Shown here: positions 1-11,216 of the stretch, piece after piece
Layout of the letters: every line of letters starts with the position of its first letter
Position numbering within the stretch: the first letter of the stretch is position 1
Assembly (NCBI GenBank): GCA_017893485.1
Contig: CM030358.1
Location: 151,355,368 to 151,419,367, forward strand
DNA length: 64,000 bases
Reading direction: 5' to 3'
Source: Hemerocallis citrina
Lineage: Eukaryota > Streptophyta > Magnoliopsida > Asparagales > Asphodelaceae
Notes under the pieces: generated by a model
Seen by the model: only the letters and a program-made list of their open reading frames with translations
Databases searched by the model: none
Told to the model about the DNA's origin: nothing
Translations under genes and position numbers: made by a program

Positions 1-443
1 TTTTTCCAGAAGAACTGCAGCACTTTGTTCTCAGTAATAGTAGCCAATGGTTCAGCCTCAATCCACTTAGAAAAATAGTCGATGGCCACGACTAGGAACT
101 TGAGTTGGCCTGGAGCTGGTGGGAAAGGACAAAGCAAGTCCATCCCCCACATTGCGAAGGGAATTGGACTTGAGAGAGATGTGAGTTGTGCTTGGGGGAG
201 CCGACGGATGTTGGAGAACTGCTGACAAGGGCTACATTGCCGGACATGTTGCTCGGCATCTCGAAGTATGGTAGGCCAAAAATACCCGTAGTTCAACACT
301 TATCTGGCGAGGGACCTTGACCCTGAATGGGCTCCGCCTATACCTTCGTGAAGTTCTTGCAAGGCATACAAGGCTTCTTCCGGGGAGAGGCACCTCAAAT
401 AGAGTCTGCCATCTACTTGGGTGTAGGAGCATTTGTACAAGAC
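1..443 (-). pseudogene. Tat-1 integrase, N-terminal fragment
   Basis: Minus-strand translation across mixed frames gives the integrase zinc-binding region followed by the first part of the catalytic core, with the family signatures for a first catalytic Asp (WGMDL near positions 100-160) and the IDYFSKWIEAEP block. It ends at the window edge before the second catalytic Asp. It follows the second RNase H directly, as in other Tat polyproteins. No single open frame covers it, so I call it decayed. Its product would have inserted the cDNA copy into nuclear DNA. Confidence 0.75.
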
Positions 444-1883
444 TCATTCAACAAGGGTGTACCGCTCCGCTCTCGTTCGGATTCGACGGGCTTCTTTGCG
501 GTCTTCGGGAAGGACCCCGTCCCTGAGGAACTCTATCAAAGGCTTCATCCAGTTGTCCTGGAGTTGGACGGGCAGCGACTCCATCGAGTCGGGAGCTTCT
601 TCTTCTATGCTCGGTCTTAGGAGTACTTCGATTAGGACGGTCTGCTCGAGACCCTGAAGGGAGGAGGAGGCCAATTTGGAGAGGGCATCTGCCTGGGAGT
701 TTTCTTCTCTAGGGATCTGCTGAATTTGTGCCTCTTCTAATGAAGCCATGAGACCTTAAACCTTGGCTAGGTACTTAGCCATTCGGTCGTTTCGCGCCTC
801 GTACTCTCTTAAGACCTGATTCATGACCAGCTGCGAATCACTGAATATTCGGAGACGTTGTGCCCCTGTCCTGCGTGCCATACCCAGGTCGGCAATAAGG
901 GCTTCATACTCAGCTTCGTTGTTGGAGGCCTTAAAGTTGATGCGGAGGGAGTATTGGAGAACGAAGTCATCTGGGCCTGCCAGAATGACCCCAGCTCCGC
1001 TCCCTTCGGTGCAAGAGGACCCGTCTACATATACTGTCCAGATGGAAGGCCCGTTTGTCGCTTGGCTAACTTTCGGGATGGTGCTCTCAACAATAAAGTC
1101 AGCTAAGGCTTGAGCCTTGATTGCGGTCCGAGGCTGGTAAGATATGTCATGTTGACTCAGCTCGATCGACCACTTCATCAGATGCCCGGAGGTCTCGGGT
1201 TTGTGTAGGACTTGCTTAAGCAGCTGGTCGGTGAGAACGACCACCGAGTGGGATTGACAATAAGGGCGGAACTTCCTGGCTGCCATAACCAAGGCGTATG
1301 CTATCTTTTCTAATCTCGGATAGCGGAGCTCGGCATCTCTGAGAACCTTGCTCACATAATAGATAGGCTTCTGAGCCTTGTCTTCTTTCCTCACTAGGAC
1401 AGCACTGAGGGTTTGCTCGGAGGCAGCTAGGTAGAGGTAGAATGTTTTCCCGGGGATAGGCTTGCTGAGGAGAGGGGGATTAACCAGGTAGGCCTTCAGT
1501 TGATTGAACGATTCTTGTTGCTGTTGGCCCCACTCGAAGCCCTTAGCCCCCCTGAGGGCTTTGAAGAAAGGAAGACACTTCTCTCCTGACTTAGACAGGA
1601 AGCACCCTATGGCCGCGAGGCGCCCTGTGAGCTTCTGAACCTCTTTCACACTTGTAGGAGGAGCCATGTCCAGTATGGCTTTGATCTTCTCGGGGTTGGC
1701 TTCGATCCCTCTTTGACTGACCATGAAGCCTAGGAACTTTTCCGACGAGACTCCGAACGCACACTTGTTCGGGTTGAGCTTTATATCATGCTTCCTCAAC
1801 ACATCGAATGCTTCTTGGAGATCGGCAATATGGTCAGTCCCATGGATGCTTTTAACTAGCATATCATCTACATTCACTTCCAT
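444..1883 (-). pseudogene. Tat-1 reverse transcriptase C-terminus, RNase H and second (archaeal-type) RNase H
   Basis: The frame starts just upstream of the RT catalytic box, which reads VNVDD rather than the usual YVDD, so the aromatic residue is replaced by Asn. Then come the RT thumb/connection, the retroviral-type RNase H (FYLYLAASEQTLSAVL, LTDQ), and a second RNase H beginning VYVDGSSC with FSDSQLVMNQV, the extra domain typical of Tat elements. An in-frame TAA at 756-758 interrupts the end of the second RNase H; the frame then continues to 444 (IPREENSQADALSKLAS). It is offset from the upstream RT frame by a frameshift between 1883 and 1912. Non-functional as it stands. Confidence 0.9.
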
Positions 1884-1911
1884 GTTTTGGCCGATCTGAT
1901 TCTGGAAGACC

Positions 1912-2616
1912 TTATTGATGAGGTGCTGGTAGGTTGCACCGGCATTTTTCAGCCCGAAGGACCCTATAGCAATAGAGTCCTTGATCGGTGACGAAGGAGG
2001 TCTTCGGGATATCCGGGGGGAACATTCTGATTTGGTTATATCCGGAGAAGGCGTCCATAAAGCTCAGCAGCTCATGGCCGGAAGTAGCATCGATCAAGGT
2101 GTCGATGCTGGGAAGAGAAAATGGATCCTTAAGACATGCTTTGTTCAAGTCCGTGAAGTCGATGCAAATTCTCCAACTTCTGTTGGCCTTCTTAACCATA
2201 ATAACATTAGAGAACCATTTGGGATAGTTGACTTCTAGTATGAACTGGGCTTTGAGGAGCTTGTCTACTGCTTCCTTTATGGCTTGCTGGTGCTCGGGGG
2301 CAAATTTGCGCCTCTTCTGCTGGACTGGTTTGGACCCCGGAGCAACGCTTAGGTGGTGGACGAGGAGCTCCTCAGAAATTCCTGGCATATCGGCAGCCGA
2401 CCAGGCGAAGAGGTCATGGTACTTCCTGATGCATTGGATTGTGTCGGAACAGAGGGCAGAGGGGAGGGTCTTGCTGATGAAGAACTTGCGGTTCGGATCT
2501 TGCTCAGAAAAGAGCACTTCCTCTAGCTCATCCACTGGTTCGGACATAGGTTGGGCATTCCCCTGGGGAATCTCAAGAGTCTCGAGGGAGAGGACAGGTC
2601 CCCCGGTGGAGGTCAT
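1912..2616 (-). pseudogene. Tat-1 reverse transcriptase, N-terminal half
   Basis: About 234 codons. It covers the linker after protease and the RT fingers/palm: RKFAPEHQQAIKEAVDKLL, WRICIDFTDLNKAC and LLSFMDAFSGYNQI, which holds the first catalytic Asp. After TDQGLYCYRV the expected PFG-block is lost to a frameshift, and translation ends in unrelated residues (near 1930). The missing part resumes in another frame at 1883. The family normally has one gag-pol frame, so this is mutational decay rather than a programmed shift. Confidence 0.88.
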
Positions 2617-2680
2617 GTAACACTTGCGGGCATCTCTTGACTACCCCTTACTTCCCCTACACCTGACTTGGTGGGGAACT

Positions 2681-3187
2681 TCATTTTAAGATGATAAGCC
2701 AACGGGACGGCAAAGCAGTTAGGCCAGGTCGGCCTAGAATCACATTGTAAGCAGTTGGGATGTCGACGACCATGAAATCCATTGGCTCCGTCCGGATAGT
2801 AGGAGTTTTGCCAGCGGTTACGTCGAGGGTTATTACCCCTTCAATAGTCACTGGCACTCCCGTGAACCCATGAAGCATGTAGCCGGTGGGCTTGAGCCTA
2901 TCCCGCGATAACTTGCATCCTCGGAAGGCCGCCAGGAAGAGGATGTTGACAGAGCTACCATTGTCCACCAGAATCCTCTCCACTTTGAAGTTGGCCATGT
3001 AGAGGTTGATCACTAATGCATCGCAATGGGGGGTTTGGACACCCTCCAGGTCTTCATCTGAGAAAGTGACCGGGACTCCGAGGCCTTTGGGAGGGGGTAT
3101 GCCATGAACCGAATTGACTTCTCGTATGAAAGCCTTCCGGGAAGAGTTGGAGGTTCCTCCCATGGGACCTCCATGAATGAGATGCAA
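2681..3187 (-). pseudogene. Tat-1 aspartic protease
   Basis: The 168-codon frame contains the retroelement aspartic protease signature ILVDNGSSVNILF, in which the usual Asp-Thr/Ser-Gly triad reads Asp-Asn-Gly, a form common in Tat elements. The downstream block YNVILGRPGL matches the second protease motif. The family role is processing of the gag-pol polyprotein. A stop and frame change separate it from gag (3240 upward) and from RT (2616 downward). Confidence 0.85.
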
Positions 3188-3239
3188 GATGCGTTCCTCT
3201 TCAAACTTGGGAGTCTCGTTGCACCTCTCGGGACGCTTG

Positions 3240-4274
3240 TTAGCCCCCTAGGGGAGGAGGAAGATCAATTCGGTCCTTTCTCACAAATTTAGACAGCTGC
3301 CCTCTCTGGATGAGGGCCTCAATTTCATTCTTCAGGTCTCGACAGTCGTTGGTGTCGTGACCGTAGTCTCGATGATATCGGCACCACTTTTCCTTATCCC
3401 TCTTCTTACCGGGGGTATTTATCTTCGGGGCAGGAGGTAGAACTCCTTCCTTCTTGACCTCCATGAGAATAGTAGAAATATTGGTGTTAAGAGGGGTAAA
3501 CTTCTCAAATCTAGGAGGCGGGCAGCGCTGGCCCCTGTTGTCCTTCTGGAGCTTCTTAGCTCCCTTTTCTTCAGCTGCCTTTCTCTTGGTCCTAGAGGAA
3601 GGCCCCTCAAAAGTAGGGCGATGTTCAGCTTCCTCGGCCCGGATATACTTCTCACTTCTGAGAAGAAGGTCGGAGAAGTTTTGCAGGGGCTTTTTGGCTG
3701 GGGAGGACCGAAGGCTTGAGTTGAGGACATTTGACTGAAAGGCTGCTACAATGACCGATTGGTCGAGGGAGGCAATGGACCTAGCTTCTGTGATAAACTG
3801 CTTCGCATAATCTCTCAACTTCTTGCCCTTCTTCTAAATGAGGTAGAGTAGGGAGATTCTAATCTTCTCAGTGCGATAGCTACTTACGAAGTGGGTGATG
3901 AAGAGGGTTTCAAATTGTTCAAAGGAGAAGATGGAGGACGGGGCGAGGTGAGAGTACCATTTTCGAGCCGGAGCTTTGAGAGTAGCTGGGAAGGTCTTGC
4001 ATAGTAGAGCATCGGAAGCCTGGTGGATCATCATAAGAGTTTTGACACTTTCGATGTGATCCACGGGGTCAGACTCCCCAGTATATGTTTCAAACTGTGG
4101 GGGCTTGAAGTATGGTGGAACGGGTGCTTCCATGATAGTTCGGGAGAAGGGAGGTCGGCTTGGACGAAGGGTCCTTCCTCTCAGCTCCTCTTCCCTGTCT
4201 AGTTGGCCGAGGTGCCTCTCCATCTCGTGGAGACGATGGTAAACAACATTATCACTTCGATGGTACCTTGGCAA
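3240..4274 (-). pseudogene. Tat-1 gag: capsid-like core and zinc knuckle
   Basis: The 3834-4274 part has the retrotransposon gag core (PPYFKPPQFETYTGESDPVDH, then FPATLKAPARKWYSHL). The 3240-3818 part continues in the same frame after a stop near 3834 and holds a Cys/His knuckle (WCRYHRDYGHDTNDC) before ALIQRGQLSKFV. This is the particle-forming nucleic-acid-binding protein of the element. An in-frame stop divides it, and the N-terminal part (4385-4774) is in another frame. Confidence 0.85.
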
Positions 4275-4384
4275 GCCTCTGGACTCGTCTTCGTACGAAG
4301 GGGAGCATGGGGTTCGGCGATGGTAGCTAGGAGAATGATGAGAACTGGTGATGTGATGGCGGTGGCTTAGAGCTTGAGGAGGAG

Positions 4385-4774
4385 TTAGGGACCGATGGCG
4401 AGGACTTTGGACCGGAGGACCCTCTGAGCATTGTTGTTGTCATCCGGTCGGAGGTTGAAGGCTTGCAAGATGGTGGCTTGGAATTGTTGGAATTCGGCTC
4501 GGGTGATAGGGGCATTTTCGTCCCTCGGGGGTTGCTGACTAGCGGAAGAGTGATGCCTTCTTCGATGGTTCTCAGGGGACTCTCTCCGCCTTCTGTAAGG
4601 AGGGGACCTCCTGTGGTCGCGGCGATGAGGAGATCGCTCATTTGGACGTTCTGAGTGGGTGACTCCCTCACGGGCCCGTCTCTCATCCAAACGGCGGTGA
4701 AGGTCCTCTTCTTTCTGCCGGTTGATGAGGATATTGCGGAGGTCTTCGGAAGGTCGGGGGTTGTAAGATGCCAT
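4385..4774 (-). pseudogene. Tat-1 gag N-terminal region
   Basis: A 129-codon frame beginning MASYNPRPSEDLRNIL is the likely gag start. It is rich in Arg, His and Pro (long RRD/RRR/RRH runs), then reads ITRAEFQQFQATILQAFNLRP, which matches the coiled N-terminal part of Tat gag. Start chosen because it is the first Met after the leader and the PBS lies about 315 bases upstream. It is out of frame with the gag core, and the coding region between 4274 and 4385 is disrupted. The interval 4775-5088 is untranslated leader. Confidence 0.7.
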
Positions 4775-5088
4775 TGAGTCGGTTGAAGGGTTATGTATGG
4801 AGACGTGGTCATGGTGAAGGGGTTGTTTCTGAGGATTGGGACGAGAGGTCCCTACACCGGCATTCTGGGGCCCGAGTGGAGCCCGTCGGGATTGAAGAGG
4901 AGGTTGCTCCTGCTGCAGGGGCTGATCAGGCTGAGGAGGGAGTTGCCCCTGTTGCTGGACAGTTTGGAGGGAAACCTCCTGTTGAGGTTGAGGAGGACTG
5001 GGCCCACGGTTGGACCCTCTAGATCTCAGTTTTCTTGGGTGGCTGGAGGTGATCTTAACCGATGGAAGAGGATGAGTTGCTATTCGTG

Positions 5089-5107
5089 TTTCCCACAGAC
5101 GACGCCA
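5089..5107 (-). other. Tat-1 primer-binding site
   Basis: On the minus strand this reads TGGCGTCGTCTGTGGGAAA, three bases inside the LTR edge at 5111. The second Tat element has the same site with one base changed (TGGCGCC...). It marks where a host tRNA 3' end would prime minus-strand DNA synthesis; I do not assign the tRNA. Confidence 0.85.
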
Positions 5108-5110
5108 ATC

Positions 5111-5678
5111 TGTTGCCGCTAAATCCGGTGTGGGGACAAACAGATAGAATTTGTGGATTCTTGAGATGTTGAATAGTCAAACCTGAAACCTTTCTGCCGG
5201 AGTTTGACCGTTATCTCCCGCCGTTGACCTGCAAAAAGTGCAAAATACCGGGGTTGATCCCGGCGACGCACCCTCCGACGCTCAAGTCAGTAATCAGAAA
5301 GATTATGAATGAGATTTTACTGGCAGAAGATTGATTACCTGTTAGCAGTGGGGGATGGGGGGTGTTTATAGCCGCCTTAGGGACTAGTTTTGGGATAAGA
5401 TCAAATCCCTACTTCCCAGTGAATGGATAGAGTGAATCAGGGCCGTTGATTAAGTATAATCATAAACCCTAATTCTATCTAGTTGGATCGGATTCTTTGC
5501 GGGTTAGAACCCGCACCTAGTTGAGGCGGATCCGTTCATGAGCTATGGGGTCTTTGGAGAAAAGACCCAGTACCCATTTCAGACCCGTCTGTAAGTAAAA
5601 TTACCATTTTACCCCTGAGCTTTAAGATTTGTGACCAATTTGGACGGTTCCAATTTAACCCTATTTTCAGCCATATCA
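5111..5678 (-). repeat. Tat-1 5' LTR
   Basis: Starts TGTTGCCG on the plus strand next to the PBS and most likely ends ...CCATATCA at 5678, matching the ending of the other Tat LTR. An end at 5683 (...GACA) is possible. On the minus strand a TATA-like box (CTATAAACACC) lies at about 5365-5376. The partner LTR is outside the window, so the outer edge and TSD are not confirmed. Confidence 0.75.
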
Positions 5679-5729
5679 GACATAATCGCACCATAAGATC
5701 AAAAGCCAACAAAAGGTGGATGCAGGAAT

Positions 5730-6787
5730 TATTACAAAATCTTGTTTACAAATATCGTTTGCAATAAAACCAAATACGATTGAGAGACACAAAAAGGGAG
5801 AAGAAGAAGAACAAGAGAGAGAAAAAACAACAAATGAAAAGAAAAGAATTAACAAAATTACAAACCAAACAATTTGTGTTGAAACTTGTGCACCAGACAA
5901 TCTCCTTAAAACAAATTTTGCCTCATTCGGGTACTAAAATTTGCATAGGCATCTGTCTCCCAGGATGCAACAACAGAAGAGTTGACGCAGGCACCACTTC
6001 ACGCTCTCGAGCTGGACATCGTTTGAAATCTATCACCGAACGACCGAAGAATGGAACTGGACTTGAAGCACAGAACAGATTGGATGAAGAGAAGAGTTTC
6101 TGGTGTGTTATTCAGGGAAGAGGGAGACCTCTATTTATAGGGTCAGGGTAAAAACCGTAATGGCAGACAACTTGTTGACTGCATCCACTGTAACAGCAGA
6201 TAACTCCTTTAATGCACTGACTGTAACGGCAGACAGAAGTTTGAATGCACCACTGTAATGGCAGACAAAACTGCTTCCACAGTTTAAAACGTGAATAAAT
6301 TGTAGATAAAAATGCTTCTGCATTTATTTCAGCCGTTACAGATCAGAAAAATTCAAAACTGTAGTAAAAAGATGCTCTGCACGAGGTGGGGTTCATGTCG
6401 GTCCGGAGGACGTGCGGGCACACACAAGCCGCATGTAATTCGGTCCGGGATTCGCACACCCCCCCTGCCTGCGCGAGAGAGCCTCTTGGCTTGCTATCTT
6501 ACAGTGTCACTAAATAGATCATTATATATCATGTTCTAATTCCTTTGATTTTTCCGATGTGAGACTAAAATCCCTCAACTCATTTCAAGAAATAAAACCG
6601 TCCCACTTAGGGAGACAATTTCTCATTCTCCCCTTAACCGTTTTGAGGAAGTAAATATATGATATTGATCTACTCATGAAGGAGAACACAAATCAATAAA
6701 GACTTCTCACTAATTAATAGTGGATCTTACTCAAAAATTGCCTCAAAATGGCTCGTAAAATGGTATTAATACACTCATTTTCTAACA
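5730..6787 (-). repeat. Copia 3' LTR
   Basis: Direct repeat of 11217-12229. It retains a TATA box (CTATAAATAG on the minus strand, about 6131-6140) and four spaced copies of a TAACNGCAGA-like motif upstream of it. It ends at 6787 with TCTAACA, next to the PPT. Confidence 0.93.
6131..6268 (-). promoter_or_regulatory. Copia LTR promoter: TATA box plus four spaced MYB-like sites
   Basis: The minus-strand TATA box (CTATAAATAG, about 6131-6140) is preceded in the transcription sense by four copies of TCTGCCGTTACAG-like sequence, starting on the plus strand near 6155, 6188, 6221 and 6253, so 32-33 bases apart. The core fits the plant MYB site CNGTTR. Tobacco Tnt1 and Tto1 are known to carry repeated enhancer boxes in the same position. 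The 5' LTR has the four repeats (about 11631-11743) but has lost the TATA segment. Confidence 0.6.
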
Positions 6788-7790
6788 TTCCCCACATAAA
6801 TAAAACTGACGACCACAGACACGACAGACTGACATGTTCCTAATGCATTTCAGTTTTCACTCTTATGTTCATTTTGGCTATGAACATATGCCTGATTCTG
6901 CAAGAGTTTAACAGGAATATCGCCCTACGTTATTCCCTTGGAAGCGGTCCTTCTTCCCTCTCACATAGGTGATATCTTAGTTACCAGTAACCTGCATTAC
7001 TCTGCTTGGATTTCCGACGCATAAAAATCATTAAAAGTCTAGATTAACCTCTTACCTTACGGGCATCACTGTTTCATCATCGGAATGGACATGGAAAAAT
7101 CTCCGCAGTGATCCAACACGGTCTTTACAATTTAGTTGTCCCATTGAACCTAGATCTTGGGATCTCCAGTCAGCTAGATAGGGTGTCCATTGTATCAACT
7201 TATTCTTTCATGGGCTTTAATCTCATTCTCCTTGATGAATTATCAACTAACTTTCTGTTTAACCCTTTGGTATACATAGTCCACAGAGGTAACCCCAGTA
7301 GAGAATAGTTGTCTAATGGTATTATGCCTTCGATGAATATGTCTAGAATTACCATTATACATATTTCTCTGTGCTATACAAATTGTAGATTGACTATCTT
7401 AATGTATGCAGATTGGAGGCACATGCTTTGTCCACCATGGAATATCCTCAAGAAAATGGTGTAACCAATCAGTCTCTTCCCCACTTTTGTCAAGTGCGAT
7501 AAATTCAGATTCTATCGTGATTTATCAATCACTGTTTGTTTCGAGAATTTCCAAGAAAATGCTGCACTACCTAGTGTAAACACATAGCCACTACTGGATT
7601 TTGAATTATCACTAGATATCCAGTTCGCATCACTATATCCTTCAAGTACAGTCGATTATCTTGTATAATGTAGTCTATAGTTACGAGTAAAACATAAGTA
7701 CTTCAGTACTCTTGTAATCACTTGCCAATGCTCGCTTATAGGATTACTCGTATATATACTTAGTTTACTGACTGCATGGGCTATGTCTGG
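6788..7790 (-). pseudogene. Degenerate copia pol 3' end (RNase H region)
   Basis: Lies between the PPT and the RT remnant, where the family has the end of RT and RNase H. Minus-strand translation gives only scattered copia-like fragments with many stops. I see no other gene here. Confidence 0.5.
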
Positions 7791-8534
7791 TCATGTACAA
7801 CTCATCAAGTACATTAGATTGCCTATGATTCTAGAGTATTCTACTTGAGAAATACTCTCACATTTATTCTTGGATAAATGTAAAGTTAGATCTATTGGAA
7901 TTCTGGCAATTTCAGAATTATCTTTATCAAAATTTTCAAGAATATTGTCAATATAATGTGACTGGCTTAAAACAAGCTCGTTTGATGTTCTTGTAACTTT
8001 AATTCTCAATATAACATCAGCTAGTTTCATGTCTTTCATGTCAAACAACGAGTTCAACATGTTTTTAGTAGATTTAATCATCTTATCATTGCTTCCAACT
8101 ATAAGCATGTCTTCTACATACAAGCATATTATGACATATCCAGTTTTAATGTCTTTGACATACACGCATTTATCACATTCATTGATTTTGAAACCATTTG
8201 TCATCATGACATTATCAAATTTCTCATGACATTGCTTTGGTGCTTGTTTTAAGCCATATAATGACTTCACCAGTTTACATACTTTCTTTTCTTGTCATGG
8301 AGCTAAAAAACCCTCAGGTTGTTCCGTGTAGATTTCTTCATCTAAATCTCCATTAAGAAAAGTTGTTTTCACATTCATTTGATGTACTTCAAGATTGTGC
8401 AAGGCTACTATTGCAAGTATTATCCTAATAGAATTTATTCTCTTTACAGGAGAATATGTGTCAAAGTAATCCAGACATTCCTTTTGTCTATCCTTTGATA
8501 ACAAGTCGTGCCTTGTATTTACCAATTGATCCAT
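7791..8534 (-). pseudogene. Copia reverse transcriptase remnant
   Basis: Two pieces in different frames. 8295-8534 holds the N-terminal part (YSPVKRINSIRIILAI, VHQMNVKTTFLNGDLDEEIY, with the first catalytic Asp expected in this block). 7791-8270 holds SLYGLKQAPKQC and the catalytic box, which reads CLYVEDMLIVGS: one catalytic Asp of YVDD is changed to Glu. Then SRIIGNLMYL. A break near 8290 joins them. The mutated box and the frameshift both predict no activity. Confidence 0.9.
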
Positions 8535-9023
8535 CAGATTTAACTTTTCAATTAAAAATCCACTGGGAACCTAAAGGTTTACTACCTGGTGGAAGATCCA
8601 CTAGTTCCCAAGTATGATTTTGCAAGATATAATTAATTTCTCTCTTAATGGCTTCTTTCCATAGAGAACTATCACTAGTACTCACCGCTTCTTTGAAAGT
8701 TTGTGGTTCACCTTCAAGCATAAAAGTTAAGAAATCTGGACCAAAAGAATTTTCGTTCTTGTGCTTACTTCTAGATTCCTCCTCAACTTCTTCATCTTAG
8801 TTTTCACTATCTTCACTAATGGTCCCATGTGTTTATTTGGAAGAACTTGGTTATTCCTTAGACTTATATGGAAATACATCTTCAAAGAATGATGCATTTA
8901 TTGACTTAATTATCATGTTCTTTGGTATATCAAAGATATCAGATTTTTACACCAAGAACCGTTAAGCGCTATTATTATGTGCATAGCCAATGAAAATGCA
9001 ATCAACCGTTTTGGGTCCTATTT

Positions 9024-9542
9024 TCACTTTCTTAGGTGGAGGTACTGCCACCTTGACAATACATCTCCACATTCGCAAGTAATTGTAGGATGGCTTTCTT
9101 CCTTTCTATAATTCATATGGAGTTTTCTCTTCTTTCTTTTCGGGCACCTTATTAAAAGGTAGTTGGCTGAAAGAATAGCATCTCCCAACAAGTTTGGAGG
9201 CAAACCAGAACTTATTAATATTGTATTCATCATTTTCTTCAAGGTACGATTCTTCCGCTCAGCAATACCGTTTGACCGAGGAGAATAAGGCACTGTGGTT
9301 TCATGTATAATCACATGCTTAATACAAGTTTCAGCAAAGGGCGATTCATACTCTCCACCTTGGTCACTTCTTAGTGCCTTGATTTTCTTGTTGAGTTGAT
9401 TCTCAACTTCGTTTTTATAGAGAGCAAATTTCTCTATCGCTTCGCCCTTGCTTATAAGCAAATACACATAATAATATTTTGTGCTATAATCAATAAATAT
9501 AATAAAATGTTTATTACCAGCTCTTGTTTGTATCATTTTCAA
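9024..9542 (-). pseudogene. Copia integrase core remnant
   Basis: 172 codons containing the integrase core: HFIIFIDYSTKYYYVYLL near the first Asp, LRSDQGGEY with the second, and YSPRSNGIAERKNRTLKKM with the catalytic Glu. It sits between protease and RT as in copia elements. The zinc-binding N-terminus expected at 9543-9806 is too decayed to read, and 8535-9023 carries broken linker sequence towards RT. Confidence 0.88.
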
Positions 9543-9806
9543 ATCACAAATATCAGTGTGAATTAAATCAAGAGGTTCAATGTTTCTTTCAACACTTTAA
9601 AACGATCTTGTTAGTTTTGCCTCAACACTTTAGAATATTGGTATATTATTCAAGTTAATTACTCTACGCAAAGTATCATAATTAACATGTCATAGTCTAT
9701 CATGCCATAAATTGGAAGACTTAAGCATATAAGTAGAAGAGTTGGCTTTATTAATATTCTTGACCATGGTCATTACATTGAGTTTAAACATTCTACCATT
9801 CATGTA

Positions 9807-11107
9807 TCATCTACCAATATACATTCCACTCTTCGACAAAATAAATTTGTTTGACTCAAATACTAAACGAAATCCGTGATTATTAAGTAATGAACCAGAT
9901 TTTAAGTTCTTATGGATTTCAGGAACATAAGAAACATTTTTCAGAGTCAGTTCCTTCCCAGAAGTCATCTTCAAGATCATCTTACCTTGGTCCTTGATTT
10001 TTGAAGTAGCCGAGTTTCCCATAAACATCTTCTCCTCATTCTTTAATGGTTCGAAAGTGGAGAACATACTTCTGTTTGAGCACACGTACCGAGTAGCTCC
10101 AGCGTCAATCCACCATTCCTTGGGATTTGAACCCATTAAGTTCACCTCCGAGACCACAGCTGAGAGGTTGATATTAGAAACGTCTTGAGCAATGCCTTCA
10201 AGTATATTTGCTTGTCTGTTCCTGCTCTTCTTGGGTAGTCTACAATCGGTAGACTTGTGACCTAGCTTGTCACAATTGAAGCACTTGCCTTGAAACTTTG
10301 GCTTCTTGGAGATTCCTCCCTTAGGTCCCAACTTGGACTCCTTTTCTTTATTGTTGTGCTTTTTGGAACGTTGATTATGTTCCACCACATTAGTCTTGGC
10401 CGCATGACTGATAGCTCTGACTTTTTAAGAACCTTTATTGTCTTCTTCAATATGAAGCCTGACAATACGATTCTCAATGCCCATTTTCTTTCGCTTATGC
10501 TTCAAGTAATTTTGAAGTCTTTCCAACCTATTGGTAATTTTTCAATAATACAAGTAACTTGAAAGATTTCACTTAGATTCATACCTTCAACATGTATCTC
10601 ATGCAAGAACAGTTGAATTTCTTGAACCTGACTGATCATCGTTTTGGAATCCACCATTTTATAGTCTAGGAAGCGGCCCACAATGAATTTCTTGGTGCCG
10701 GCATCCTCAATTTTATATTTATGATCTAGGGATTTCCAAATTTATTTAGATGTTCTTTTATCAATATAAACATTGTACAAATAATTGGCTAATCCGTTCA
10801 TTATGTAGGAACTACATAAGTGATCAGCATTTTTTCAAGCATCCACAATGGCGATGACTTGGTTATCTTTCTCATCTTCTTTAAGATTTGGAGCTTCTTC
10901 GTTCAAGAATCTTGCGAGAATCAAGGTAGTCAAGTAGAACATCATTTTCTGTTACCACCTTTTGAAATTCTGCCTGTTGAACTTCTCAGGTTTCTCCCCA
11001 TGGGAGAATGAGACAGGTACAATGGCTGACATTGGCACTTGTACCACAGCAATAGTCGGCACTTGTGCCGCATCAACAACAACAACATTCTCCGATGCAT
11101 TTGTCAT
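9807..11107 (-). pseudogene. Copia gag and protease remnant
   Basis: The likely gag start is the Met at 11107 (MTNASENVVVVDAAQVP). Gag continues through several stops (10478-11107), then a zinc knuckle [14 protein letters not shown] near 10250-10300 and the protease motif [12 protein letters not shown] near 10100, where the usual Asp-Ser/Thr-Gly reads Asp-Ala-Gly. The end of this region ([19 protein letters not shown]) is the normal link to integrase. Only 9807-10388 is open. Confidence 0.85.
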
Positions 11108-11216
11108 TTTTAATATAGAAATACACAACACGGGTGGAAACTTTTCATAATAAGAAGGAAAATAAAAGGAAGTGCCTCAAAAGCAGAAAGGAAGAAAATA
11201 AAATATGTTTTAAGTT

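Larger units (their letters stand above)
1..5678 (-). mobile_element. Tat-lineage Ty3/gypsy retrotransposon, 5' part (Tat-1), cut by the window edge
   Basis: Reading on the minus strand from high to low coordinates, the order is LTR (5111-5678), primer-binding site, gag, protease, reverse transcriptase, RNase H, a second archaeal-type RNase H, and the start of integrase at the window edge. The extra RNase H after the first one, and the PBS beginning TGGCG, mark the Tat group of plant Ty3/gypsy elements. The 3' LTR and the rest of integrase lie left of the window, so length and TSD cannot be checked. Several stops and frameshifts show it is inactive. It belongs to the same family group as the element at 38235-63461, but the LTRs differ, so they are separate families. 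Confidence 0.9.
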
